This document shows positions 27,867 to 37,043 of a DNA stretch of 64,000 nucleotides, piece after piece (position 1 is the first letter of the stretch; the number at the start of each line of letters is the position of its first letter). The position numbers were made by a program, and so were the translations under genes. The stretch covers positions 62,001-126,000 of the forward strand of contig SAQG01000003.1 in assembly GCA_004020315.1 (NCBI GenBank). Direction: 5' to 3'. The DNA is from Mesorhizobium sp. (GTDB lineage Bacteria; Pseudomonadota; Alphaproteobacteria; Rhizobiales; Rhizobiaceae). Under the pieces are notes generated by a model, which saw nothing but the letters and a program-made list of their open reading frames with translations, ran no database searches and was not told the origin of the DNA.

Positions 27867-27870
27867 TCTG

Positions 27871-29283
27871 ATGAGGAACCAGCTTAGCGGCGCTTCTGCT
27901 TCTCCCCTGGTGCGCGACTTCCCTTCTTCCACAAGGAGAGAAGGGAGAGCCGCGCGCGTCGCCACCCCACTAGTTACCCTTTTCCTCTCCCTGCTCTTCC
28001 TCGTCCTGCCGGCGCTTTCCGCTCGTGCGGCGATGAGCATCCAGGAGGTGACCTCGTCAAAGGGCATCACCGCCTGGCTGGTGGAGGACTATTCCGTGCC
28101 GCTGGTCGCCATCCGTTTCGTCTTCGATGGCGGCACGACGCAGGATCCCGCTGGGAAGGAAGGGCTTGCCAATCTGATGAGCGGACTGTTCGACGAGGGC
28201 GCCGGCAATCTCGACAGCGAGGCTTTCCAGATAAAGCTGGACGACGTCGGCGCCGAGATGAGCTTCGAAGCGTCGCGCGACGGCACCTACGGCTCGATGC
28301 GCATGCTGGCCGAGCAGCGGGACTCGGCGTTCGACCTGTTGCGGCTGGCGGTTACAGAGCCGCGTTTCGACCAGGCGCCAATCGACCGCATCCGCGCGCA
28401 AGTGCTGTCCGGCATCATCGCCAACGAGCTTGACCCCGACACGGTCGCCCAGCGCAAATGGCTGGAAGCACTATACGGCACCCATCCCTATGCGCGACCC
28501 GACCAAGGCACCAGGCAAAGCATCGCCACGATCACGGCGGGCGATCTCATCGCCTTTCACAAGGCGAACTTCGCCCGTGATGGCCTGCATGTGGCGGTGG
28601 TCGGCGCCATCGATGCCGAGACGTTGAAGAAAAAGCTCGATATGGTCTTCGGCGGTCTGCCGGAACATCAGGCGCTCGCGCCCGTCGCCGATGTCGATCC
28701 GAAACTCAACCAGCAGATCGAGGTCAATTACGACCAGCCCCAGACTTCGCTGCAACTCGCCTATCCCGGCGTCAAGCGGAGTGCGCCGGACTTCTTCGCC
28801 GCGGTGCTGATGAACGAGATCCTCGGCGGCAGCGCCTTCACCTCGCGGCTGTTCAACGAGGTGCGCGAAAAACGTGGCCTGGCCTACAGCGCCAGCTCCG
28901 ATCTGGTCGACTACCAGCACGCCAACGCCCTGGCTATCGCCACGGCAACCCGCGCGGACCGGGCGGCCGAGACATTGGCTGTCGTGCGCGAGGTGGTGAG
29001 GCGCATGGCGCAAGAGGGGCCGACCGAAGCGGAACTGGCGGCGACCAAGAAATACCTGATCGGCGCCTATGCCATTAACAACCTGAACTCCTCCGGCGCC
29101 ATCGCCGCGACGCTGCTCGAACTGCAGCTCGACAAGCTCGGCATCGACTACATGCAGCGCCGCGCCGCCCTCATCAACGCGGTGACGCTGGATCAGGTCA
29201 AGGCGGCAGCGAAAAAGCTGCTCTCTGCCGAGCCGGCCATCATGATCGTCGGGCCGAAGGTCGGCGAAGCCGAGAAGGAATGA
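27871..29283 (+). CDS. M16 family peptidase-like protein lacking the zinc motif
   Basis: A 470-aa paralogue of the preceding peptidase. Where the partner has HxxEH, this protein has LANLMSGLFDEG, so it should not bind zinc. It keeps the C-terminal M16 domain (GGSAFTSRLFNEVREKRGLAYSA), which supplies substrate-binding Arg/Tyr residues. This catalytic/non-catalytic pairing is known for bacterial M16B systems. The n-region before the signal helix TPLVTLFLSLLFLVLPALSARA is unusually long (about 31 residues) and contains a hairpin-forming segment (separate entry). Confidence 0.93.
   Translation: MRNQLSGASASPLVRDFPSSTRREGRAARVATPLVTLFLSLLFLVLPALSARAAMSIQEVTSSKGITAWLVEDYSVPLVAIRFVFDGGTTQDPAGKEGLANLMSGLFDEGAGNLDSEAFQIKLDDVGAEMSFEASRDGTYGSMRMLAEQRDSAFDLLRLAVTEPRFDQAPIDRIRAQVLSGIIANELDPDTVAQRKWLEALYGTHPYARPDQGTRQSIATITAGDLIAFHKANFARDGLHVAVVGAIDAETLKKKLDMVFGGLPEHQALAPVADVDPKLNQQIEVNYDQPQTSLQLAYPGVKRSAPDFFAAVLMNEILGGSAFTSRLFNEVREKRGLAYSASSDLVDYQHANALAIATATRADRAAETLAVVREVVRRMAQEGPTEAELAATKKYLIGAYAINNLNSSGAIAATLLELQLDKLGIDYMQRRAALINAVTLDQVKAAAKKLLSAEPAIMIVGPKVGEAEKE
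27920..27946. repeat. Palindrome-like insert in the signal-peptide coding region
   Basis: TCCCTTCT (27920-27927) pairs with AGAAGGGA (27939-27946). The surrounding 'CTTCTCCCC...ACAAGGAGAGAAGGGAG' resembles a degenerate copy of the intergenic palindromes found elsewhere in this window. Here it is translated in frame (RDFPSSTRREGR). Confidence 0.4.
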
Positions 29284-29302
29284 GCCCAATGGGGGGCAAG
29301 GG

Positions 29303-30193
29303 ATGAGCCCGAGCTTCGGCATCGCCTTCGGCGGCGGCGGCGCCCGCGGGCTGGCGCATATCCATGTCATCGAGGCGCTGGACGAGCTGGGTATAAGGCC
29401 GGTCGCCATATCAGGCTCATCGATCGGCGCCATCATGGGTGCTGGCATGGCTTCGGGCATGGCCGGCAGCGACATTCACGACTACATGCGCTCTATTCTC
29501 GGCCGCCGCGCCGAGGTGGCGGCGCGCATGTGGCGGGCGCGGCCCGGCACCTTTGCCGAGGCGCTGCAGGGCGGGCTGCGTGTCACCCAGTTCAATGTCG
29601 AGCGCATTCTCAAGGCATTCATGCCCGACGCCATACCCGAAAGCTTCGCCGAGCTGAAAATACCGCTGAAGGTGACGGCCACGGATTTCTTCGGCCATAA
29701 GCTCGCCGTGCTCAGCGACGGTGACCTGCATTCGGCGCTTGCCGCCTCTGCGGCTATTCCCGCGGTATTCCGCCCGGTGATGCGCGACGGCAAGCTGCTG
29801 ATCGACGGCGGCATCTACAATCCGGTGCCGTTCGACCTGATCGAGCACGACGCCGACATCATCATCGCCGTCGACGTCGTTGGCGCGCCGACCAAAGGCG
29901 GGCGCAAATACCCGACCTCCGTCGACCTGATGTTCGGCGCCACGCAATTGATGATGCAGTCGATCATCGCCGCCAAGCTGAGGCAATGCCAGCCGGACAT
30001 ACTGGTCAGGCCGGCGGTGTCGAAATACCGCGTGCTCGATTTCATGAAGATCGACGCTTTGATGGCTGAAACGGCCGATATCAAGGACGAGCTGAAGCGG
30101 GAGATCGAGAAGGCGGTGGAGGCGCGCGCCAAGGTCGACACGGGCAAGCGCACCAAGCAGGTGGGTGGGTTGGGCGTGGCTCGGAAAATCTGA
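29303..30193 (+). CDS. Patatin-like phospholipase (RssA-type)
   Basis: A 296-aa hydrolase. The oxyanion loop FGGGGARGLAH is at residues 9-19, the nucleophile motif GSSIG at about 38-42, and the catalytic-dyad Asp in LLIDGGIYNPVPFDL near residue 169. These are the patatin Ser-Asp elements, so it probably cleaves acyl esters of phospholipids. It follows the M16 pair by 19 bp and may be co-transcribed. A basic C-terminal tail ends KQVGGLGVARKI. Confidence 0.93.
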   Translation: MSPSFGIAFGGGGARGLAHIHVIEALDELGIRPVAISGSSIGAIMGAGMASGMAGSDIHDYMRSILGRRAEVAARMWRARPGTFAEALQGGLRVTQFNVERILKAFMPDAIPESFAELKIPLKVTATDFFGHKLAVLSDGDLHSALAASAAIPAVFRPVMRDGKLLIDGGIYNPVPFDLIEHDADIIIAVDVVGAPTKGGRKYPTSVDLMFGATQLMMQSIIAAKLRQCQPDILVRPAVSKYRVLDFMKIDALMAETADIKDELKREIEKAVEARAKVDTGKRTKQVGGLGVARKI

Positions 30194-30256
30194 CGCCTGG
30201 TGGCCTCAATCGAACGAGCGCACTCCGACAAACCCAGCAGACCCTTTCGGATATGA

Positions 30257-31114
30257 CTATTCCGCTGCGGCCTCAATCGTTCGCGGATCGATCGAACGGT
30301 TGAGGATCAGCGCCCCGGCATGGCCTTCGCACGCTGTCTGCGGCTGTTGCCGCACGCCCGGGCAGATCGCCGCCAGTCCCTCCATCGTCAGCACGTCGGG
30401 TATTCTCGTGTGGCTGACGCAAAGCGCGCCGTCGGCATCCCACGCCGCCTCGAACGACATATCAGGCGCGGCTTCGTCCTGTTGAATGCCCTTGCGATCA
30501 TAGATGACGATCGGCGTCCCGTTGCGGGTGTGGCCGACCCCGTCGCCGCAATAATCGGCGCGGATCATGCGGGTGCATGCCTGATGATGATCCCACAGCG
30601 GTGTGCCGTCCGGAGACGTCTCCCAGGGCCGATATCCGAAGCGCACGCATTTCGCCTGCGCGCCGCCGGTGCAGGTGATGCTGAACGCCGTGTCGGACGG
30701 CAAATGGCGACCGCCCTGCGTCCAGGTGCCGGCAAGCGGAAAGCCCATGCGGCGACCCTCGATGTCCGGTTCGCAGATATTGCGCCACGCGCCGCTCGCC
30801 GAGTCGCGGGTCGACATGGCGTAGAGCATGATCCCGCCATCCGGATTCCTCGGGTCGATCTCGACCGCGTCGATGCGCAGCGGCATCTGGTTCTGTCCGT
30901 CGCCAACCGTCAGAACGGCGCCGACGAGGTCCTCTTGAGCGACAACGCGGCCGTCTGCCGTTGTTACCTCGAACCTTGTGCCGACAACAGAGATCGAGCT
31001 GATCGCTTGTTCGGTTTCGGCCTCGGCAAGGGGTACCGCGGCCATGCTGGAAATGGCAGCGGCAAGGGCCACCAATGCGAGGCGGCCGATATGGACGAGG
31101 CGGTGGGCTGACAT
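30257..31114 (-). CDS. Secreted ADYC-domain protein
   Basis: A 285-aa exported protein with signal peptide LVALAAAISSMAAVPLAEA. The mature part contains several Cys (NICEPD, ITCTGGAQAKC, ADYCGD, ALCVSH, AICPG), suggesting disulfides in the periplasm. The central RADYCGDGVGHTRNGTPIVIYDR carries the motif naming the ADYC domain, a family of unknown function best known from myxobacteria. Upstream is a WNICEP-like ANDPASG segment typical of these proteins. It lies 99 bp downstream of the small Asn-repeat protein gene on the same strand and may form a unit with it. Confidence 0.75.
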   Translation of the reverse strand: MSAHRLVHIGRLALVALAAAISSMAAVPLAEAETEQAISSISVVGTRFEVTTADGRVVAQEDLVGAVLTVGDGQNQMPLRIDAVEIDPRNPDGGIMLYAMSTRDSASGAWRNICEPDIEGRRMGFPLAGTWTQGGRHLPSDTAFSITCTGGAQAKCVRFGYRPWETSPDGTPLWDHHQACTRMIRADYCGDGVGHTRNGTPIVIYDRKGIQQDEAAPDMSFEAAWDADGALCVSHTRIPDVLTMEGLAAICPGVRQQPQTACEGHAGALILNRSIDPRTIEAAAE

Positions 31115-31213
31115 TGTTGGCTCCTGACGGCATATCTTGCGAGTGAAGCGAGGCCAATGAGAACGGATAGCACAAAGCCATCCGTTCCATTGACGACGGA
31201 CGCCGGACCTACC

Positions 31214-31645
31214 TTAGCGCCTCGGCGAAGGGGTTGGCCGGTCATGGTTGGTCCCGGCGCTGCTGCCGGTGCCGTGCTGGCCAGACGGAAGGCCGGCGCT
31301 TTTCTTACCGGCGGTCGAGGATTGGACATTGCCTTTCTGGACAGCCGGTAGGCCGCGAATTTTCGGGTCAATGATGGAGCGGTCGTTCGGATCAACGACA
31401 GATTTGCCGGCCTTAACGAGGCTTTTCGCCAGAACGATGCCATCGGCATGCACGCCGTTGAGTGCAAGGACGCCGAGGCCGTTGGTGAAGATGGCATTGC
31501 TGGTGAGCGAATTGCTGGTTACCGCATTGTAGGTAAGGCCGTTCAGCGATTTGCCGTTCGCGCCGATCGGGTTCGCAGCGCTGGCCGGTGCGGCGAGGCA
31601 GGTCATTGCCAAAGCAGCGGCCATGTAAGTCTTGAAGCGATTCAT
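31214..31645 (-). CDS. Small secreted Asn-rich pentad-repeat protein
   Basis: A 143-aa protein from ATG 31645, preceded by AAGGAAA. The signal peptide is MNRFKTYMAAALAMTCLAAPASA. Residues ~27-57 are a periodic run of five-residue units with Asn, then Gly/Ala/Ser, then Leu/Val/Ile (NGLTY, NAVTS, NSLTS, NAIFT, NGLGV), a beta-helix-like pattern. The C-terminal half is basic, Ser/Gly-rich and probably disordered. No function is known to me. It precedes the ADYC gene on the same strand. The long frame extending to 32002 has no supporting signal. Confidence 0.65.
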   Translation of the reverse strand: MNRFKTYMAAALAMTCLAAPASAANPIGANGKSLNGLTYNAVTSNSLTSNAIFTNGLGVLALNGVHADGIVLAKSLVKAGKSVVDPNDRSIIDPKIRGLPAVQKGNVQSSTAGKKSAGLPSGQHGTGSSAGTNHDRPTPSPRR

Positions 31646-31893
31646 CTCGATTTCCTTTTTCGTTTCAGCGGAGCCGTCCCATCGGGTTCGCTCCATGCGG
31701 CGGCTTTTCGCTCCCGACTGTTTCGGACGAATGCCGAATTCCGTCCGAATTGTTTCATTTGTTGCGATCCTCGGGCGCTGCGGCTGGTGCGCCCGGCGCG
31801 GCGACACAAAGGAAACCTTCAGCCGGCAAATCGGCAAATCCGCGCAACATCCCTGCGTCATTGGGGACGCCAGAAACGAGGAGATTTCTGGCG

Positions 31894-32589
31894 ATGCAAC
31901 CCTTGCGAAAAACCGGTGACCAATCGAACGGCGAGGCGACGGCGGCGCGGACCGCACGCCTGGCGGTGCTGGCCGGCACCCCGGGCCTGCTGCTGACGGC
32001 ATACGCCGCGGCGACGTCCACGTCGCTGACCATCCGCGCCGATCTCGCGCTGACGCTGATGGACATGCTGGTGCTGGTCACCGTCGCGATCGTGGCTGGC
32101 GGCAGCAAGAAACTGGGCATGAGCAAGCGGCGAGCAGCCCTGGCTGAAACGCTCGTCAACGCGCTTGCCGCCGTCGGCATGTGCCTTTCAATGGCTATCG
32201 TCGCCAGCATCGCGGTCCAGCGGATCGCGGCCGGCGGTGTCGAACCGCATGGCTCCGGCGTTGTTCTCGCCATGAGCCTGAACGTGGCCTACGCGGCGGT
32301 CAATTTCTGGATCCTGCGCCGGTGGAAGGCCCGCAATTTGGCTGCCGCTTCCGCGCTGGCCCGCGCGCAAATCTGTCTGTTCTCGGACAAGCTCTCGTCG
32401 AACCTGCTCATCGCCGCGTCGCTCGCAACAGCGATGATTTGGGAAGGCACGATGATTGCCCGCTTCATCGATCCGGTTGCCGGGCTGCTGATCGCGACGA
32501 TGACCGCGCGCTGGACCATCCCGGTCGTGCGCGACACGGCTCGAAGCCTGCGACGGGAATTTCGCAGGATGCGTAAGCCGATCGCGTAG
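31894..32589 (+). CDS. CDF-like (cation diffusion facilitator) membrane protein, atypical
   Basis: A 231-aa polytopic protein. The segment TSLTIRADLALTLMDMLVLVTVAIVAGGSKK resembles the second CDF helix region, and FIDPVAGLLIATMTARWTIPVVRDTARSL resembles helices 5-6 with the family's DPxAGL motif. It lacks the C-terminal cytoplasmic domain, and the usual HxxxD metal ligands are not clear, so it may be a non-transporting relative. ATG 31894 has GAGGAG about 10 bases upstream. The downstream response regulator converges. Confidence 0.7.
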   Translation: MQPLRKTGDQSNGEATAARTARLAVLAGTPGLLLTAYAAATSTSLTIRADLALTLMDMLVLVTVAIVAGGSKKLGMSKRRAALAETLVNALAAVGMCLSMAIVASIAVQRIAAGGVEPHGSGVVLAMSLNVAYAAVNFWILRRWKARNLAAASALARAQICLFSDKLSSNLLIAASLATAMIWEGTMIARFIDPVAGLLIATMTARWTIPVVRDTARSLRREFRRMRKPIA

Positions 32590-32644
32590 GACGAGGCAAT
32601 AAACCGTTCCAGTTGGACCGCTCGGCCTTTTGAAGCTCGATCTT

Positions 32645-33358
32645 CTACCGGCGTCGCGTCTCGTCCTGGGCGGGCTCGTAGACATAGCCTTCGCCGCGAA
32701 CCGTCACCAGAACGGTCGGAGCGTCGGGCTCGCTCTCGAACTTCTTGCGCAGTCGGGTAATGCGGATATCGATGCTCCGGTCGCCCGGCTCGAGGTCGCG
32801 GTTGTGGGCCAGCCTGCACAGTTGGTCGCGTGACAATATCTGCCTGGGATGCCGCGCGAAGACGCACAGCAGGTCGAATTCCATGGACGTCAACTGCACG
32901 TCGGTGCCATCCAAATCGACCATCGTGCGGCCGTCCATATCGAGGATGCAGCCACCGAAACGGATGCGGTTCTCCGGCGTCTGCTCTTCCTCGCCCAGGC
33001 GCCGGATGACGCTCCTGACGCGCGCCAGGAGCTCGCGCGGCTCGAACGGCTTGGCCATATAGTCGTCGGCGCCGCCGGCAAGACCTTCGAGCCGATGCGG
33101 CAGGTCACCGACTGCGGTCAGCATCAGGATGCCGACGCGGCCGCCCTTGGCGATTTCGCGGGCGAGATCGTAGCCGCTTTCGCCGACGAGATTGACGTCG
33201 AGAACGACGAGGTCGGGGCCAAAGCGATCGAGTTCGGTCAGCATTCCCGCTCCATCCGGAACGGATCGGACATCGAAGCCGTGCATGAGCAGGTAATCCG
33301 ACAGCATCTCGCGCAACGGCGCTTCGTCGTCGACGATGAGCAATTTCTGTTTTGTCAC
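32645..33358 (-). CDS. OmpR-family response regulator
   Basis: A 237-aa two-domain regulator. The receiver domain has LLIVDDEAPLREML, phospho-acceptor Asp in DLVVLDVNLVGESG (about residue 53), ILMLTAVGD and YMAKPF. The winged-helix output domain ends with SIDIRITRLRKKFE and VRGEGYVYEP. It starts at GTG 33358, overlapping the stop of the hybrid kinase gene (GTGA), so it is translated with the kinase. Its target genes are unknown. Unlike its two neighbours in the cluster, this gene is intact. Confidence 0.94.
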   Translation of the reverse strand: MTKQKLLIVDDEAPLREMLSDYLLMHGFDVRSVPDGAGMLTELDRFGPDLVVLDVNLVGESGYDLAREIAKGGRVGILMLTAVGDLPHRLEGLAGGADDYMAKPFEPRELLARVRSVIRRLGEEEQTPENRIRFGGCILDMDGRTMVDLDGTDVQLTSMEFDLLCVFARHPRQILSRDQLCRLAHNRDLEPGDRSIDIRITRLRKKFESEPDAPTVLVTVRGEGYVYEPAQDETRRR

Positions 33359-36013
33359 GCTTTAACCTCTTCCATTGCGCTGGTCTCCATCGCCCTTAGG
33401 CGCTCCATCACGAGCCTGCGAAAGGTCTGCGGATCGAGTGGTTTCTCGATGACCGGCGCGCCCGTCTCGCCGATGAAACGATCGATCTCGGGCGCCAGCG
33501 TGTCGCCGGTTACGAACAGAAGCCGATTGGCGAGTCCCGGACGCAATTGCGCCAGCGCGCGATAGAGGCCGGGGCCGTCGAGCCCGGGCATGCGTATGTC
33601 GCTGATCAACAGATCGATTCCTTCGTCACGCACAGCCTTGAGGGCGGCATTCGCGTCGTCGGCGATGGTGACGTCGTGGCCATCGCGGCGGAGCATCTCG
33701 GCGATCATCGAGGCAATGTCGGCATCGTCGTCGACCACCAGAATTCGTGCGGCCGATGGCGCGGGCGGCGCCCTCCCGGCAGCTTCGGGCGCAGGAGCCG
33801 TCTCGGCCTTGCCGCTGGGAAGCCTGACTGTGAACCGTGCGCCGCCGCCCTGCGTCGAATCCAGCTGGATGCTGCCGTCGTGGGCCGTCACGATGCCCTG
33901 GCAGACAGATAGTCCGACTCCGGTGCCTTCGCCGGCCATTTTGGTCGTGTAGAAAGGCTCAAAAGCGCGCGCGCGCACTGTTTCCGGCATGCCTGGGCCA
34001 TTGTCGGCGACAACCACTTCGACGGCATCGCCGTCCCCGGTGGTGACGATCGTCAGCCGCCGCGGGTGCGGGACCTGCAGCAGAGCCTGCTGCGCATTGA
34101 CCACAAGGTTGGTGATGACCTGATGAAGCTGGTCCCTGTCGCCCCAGATATTGGGAAGCGGTTCCGCCAGTTCCGTGCGGATCTCGACCCCGGCCGAGCG
34201 CAGGCTGTAGGCGGCAAGCTCGAGCGAAGCGACGACGACTTCATTGATGTCTACAGCGCCGCGTGTCGGCGGCTTCTTGCGGGCCATTGCCAGAAAGGTG
34301 CGGACGATCCGCGAGCATCGCTCGGCCGCCGCGTGGATCTTGTCGGCACGCCCCACGGTCGCCTTGTCCGTCGAGAATTCCTTCAGCATCGAGCTGTAGC
34401 CGATGACGACCGACAGCGGATTGTTGAGCTCGTGCGCCACGCCGGCGAGCAGCGAACCGAGAGCGGAGAGCTTTTCCGACTGGTACAACGTCTCGCGCTG
34501 GCGGGCGATCTCCGCCTCGGCTTCGCGCTGACGGGTAATGTCGGTGACGGCCGCAAGCATGGCCGAACGGCCGGCCTGCGTGATCAGCCGCGCCGAAACC
34601 AGCGTATCCATTCTTGAGCCTTGCATATTGGTCATGCCGGCTTCGAATGCGTCGACGATGCCATCTCTCAGCAAGAGCCGCAGGAGGTCGTCTCGTCGCG
34701 AGAGATCTTCCCAGGTCGCCGTCGCTTCGGCTCCGATCTGGCCGACTTCGATGCCGAGCGTCTTACGCGCCGGTTCGTTGACGAACAGGATTTCGGGGCC
34801 TTCTATTGCCGAGATGGTGATCGGCAGCGGCACGCCTTCGGCGATGGCGCGAAACTGCGCCTCCCGTTCGGCCAACAGTTTCTCGGCTTCAATTCTGGCT
34901 TGCTCGGCCAGGACGCGGTCGGAGATGTCGCGGCCGACGGACTGCACCTCGACAAGGCGCCCAGCGCTGTCGAAAATGCCATGATCGTTCCAGGCGAGCC
35001 ACCGGCGCGCCATCCGGCATCGCATTGACAAGTTCCATGCTGGCATCCGGCGCTTGCAGGGTGAGGCGGGCAAGGTGGTCCAGGAACCTGCGCCGTTCGT
35101 CGGGCGGCAGCACGTCGAGTTCGCACCAGGACGGGTCGAGAAGCTGTTCGCGGGTCATCCGGCACGCCCGGCAATAGGCGTCGTTGACGAAGCTCAAATG
35201 GCCGTCCGGCGACATCCGGACGACGAATTCGGTCTGCAGCTCGACCACGCTGCGGTAGCGCTGCTCGCTGGCTTCGAGTGCCTGACGGGCGAGTTTCTGT
35301 TCGGCTATATCGCGTCCGATCGACTGTATTTCGATGAGCTTGCCGCTGTCGTCGAAGATGCCGCGATCGGTCCAATGGATATGGATCTCGCGGCCATCGC
35401 TCAGGGCGCCGGTCTCTTCCACCTCGCAAACCGGCCGTTCGGGGGTCACGCGACCGATGATCTCGTCGAAGCTGCCGAAAGCGGCGGAAAACGAGTTGAA
35501 ATAGTGCCAGTCCGGGCTCAGCAACTCTTCGCGCGTCTTGCCGACAAGACGGCAATAGGCGTCGTTGGCAAAGCTCATGCGCCCATCCGGCGCGACCCGG
35601 ATGATATATTCCGTCTGTGCCTCGACAACGTTGCGGTAGCGCTGCTCGCTGTCGGCCAATTCGCGCAGCGCCGTGCGGTTTTCGGCGAAGATGCTCGAAG
35701 CCATGTCGATCCAGGGCTGCCAGAGCGCCGAGGTTTTGATGGCCCCGGACCTGTCGGTGGTTTCGCCAGCGGCGCCGGAGCGCACATGGTCGACAAGCGA
35801 GATCGCCGGGCCGACGACCTCCCTCAGAAGCACTCTGTGCAAAGCGAATACCGAGCCAAGCAGCCCAACCAAAATGAGCGCATAGGGAAAAAACGACTGT
35901 TGCAGGGCGTAGGACTGGTAGAGGCCGATGCCGGCGACAAGCACGAGGAGAGGCAAAACGCAGGCCGCCATCAACGACGCGTAGTGCCTGGACAGCTTCG
36001 AGGAGGTCGTCAC
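33355..36013 (-). pseudogene. Hybrid sensor histidine kinase, frameshifted
   Basis: One gene split into two overlapping frames: an N-terminal 374-codon frame (36013 to 34889) and a C-terminal 572-codon frame (35073 to 33355). Homology passes from one to the other at GCGCGC around 35005-35010. Adding one GC pair restores PDGARRWLAWNDHGIFD. Domains in order are two transmembrane helices (residues ~14-55), PAS 1 (SEQRYRNVVEAQTEYIIRV), PAS 2 (SEQRYRSVVELQTEFVVRM), PAS 3, HisKA with GVAHELNNPLSVV, an ATPase domain (DNGPGMPE, GEGTGVGLSVCQG) and a C-terminal receiver (LLISDIRMPGLDG). The change could be a real mutation or a sequencing error. Confidence 0.88.
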
Positions 36014-36297
36014 GGCGAGGTCTCCACAGACGGATGCGCCGTCACGACGGTTGCTGTTCCCGTGCGGGCAGTGGACTGAACGGCTCCCGGCCTGTCAAGC
36101 CGGCCTGCCGGCCATCCGCCCGACGTCTTTCGACAAATAACCACGGGATGTTTCACGATGATGCCGTGAGCCGGATTTCCTGGCCCCTATTGTTTCAATT
36201 GTGTCGAGCCGGCCCGGAATCGGCAGCAGAGGGCCCAATTGACCCGGGGTGAATGCGCCCTGTAGGTTTGCAGCGTCGCTCGCCGCGGGGGAAACGC

Positions 36298-37000
36298 ATG
36301 GCCGACATCATTGTCGTGGACGACGAGACCGACGTGGCGTTCATGATCGCCGACTATTTGCAGGCGAAGGGCTACCGCATACGCACGGCATCCGGCGGCG
36401 CCGAACTGCGCGAGGCGATCGCGGCGGCGAAGGCGGATCTTGTTGTGCTCGACCTCAACATGCCGGGCGAGAACGGCTTTAGCCTGGCCCGCTGGCTGCG
36501 CGAACATCACGACACCGGCATCCTGATGCTGACCGGTGCCGATTCGGTTTTCGACAAAGTAGCGGGCCTCGAGGTCGGCGCCGACGACTATCTGGCAAAA
36601 CCGTTTTCACCGGTCGAGCTGGAAGCGCGGATCGCTGCGGTGTTGCGCAGGCGCAGGCCGAAGGGATCGGACAATGCCGACGCTTTGCCCCGCCGGGCAT
36701 TTCGTCTTCGGAACCTATATGTTCGACGCCCGCGCGAGAAACCTCATCGACGCCGACGGCGTGGCCACTCGGCTGACGCCGATGGAGCTTGATCTGGTCG
36801 CCGCCTTCGCCACCAGGGCTGGCCAGGTCATTGGACGCGACGAACTGCTCGATCTTGCGCCACCCAGGGGCGACGAGCCCTTTGACCGCAGCATCGACAG
36901 CCGCATCACCCGGCTGCGCCGCCGGCTCGAAAAGGACCCGGCCAAGCCGGAGCTGATCAAGACGATCCGCGGTGTTGGATACCTGTATCCAAGACGGTGA
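36298..37000 (+). pseudogene. OmpR-family response regulator, frameshifted
   Basis: The receiver part starts at ATG 36298 with GGGGGAA upstream (MADIIVVDDETDVAFMI, DLVVLDLNMPGENG, LAKPFSP). After RRRRPKGSDNADALP the frame is lost. The winged-helix part (HFVFGTYMFDARARNLIDADGVATRL to TIRGVGYLYPRR) continues in the +2-shifted frame. Removing one C from the CCCC run at 36688-36691 joins them into a normal response regulator of about 233 aa. It is divergent from the frameshifted kinase (284 bp apart), and the pair may once have been partners. Confidence 0.88.
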
Positions 37001-37043
37001 CTGTATCCCTGGCGGGGCCGCCAACGCTGGCGGGATAAGCGGT

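Noticed and set aside
31646..32002. Long N-terminal extension of the pentad-repeat protein on the minus strand
   Set aside because: It overlaps the divergent CDF-like gene and would hide a good signal peptide that has its own Shine-Dalgarno.
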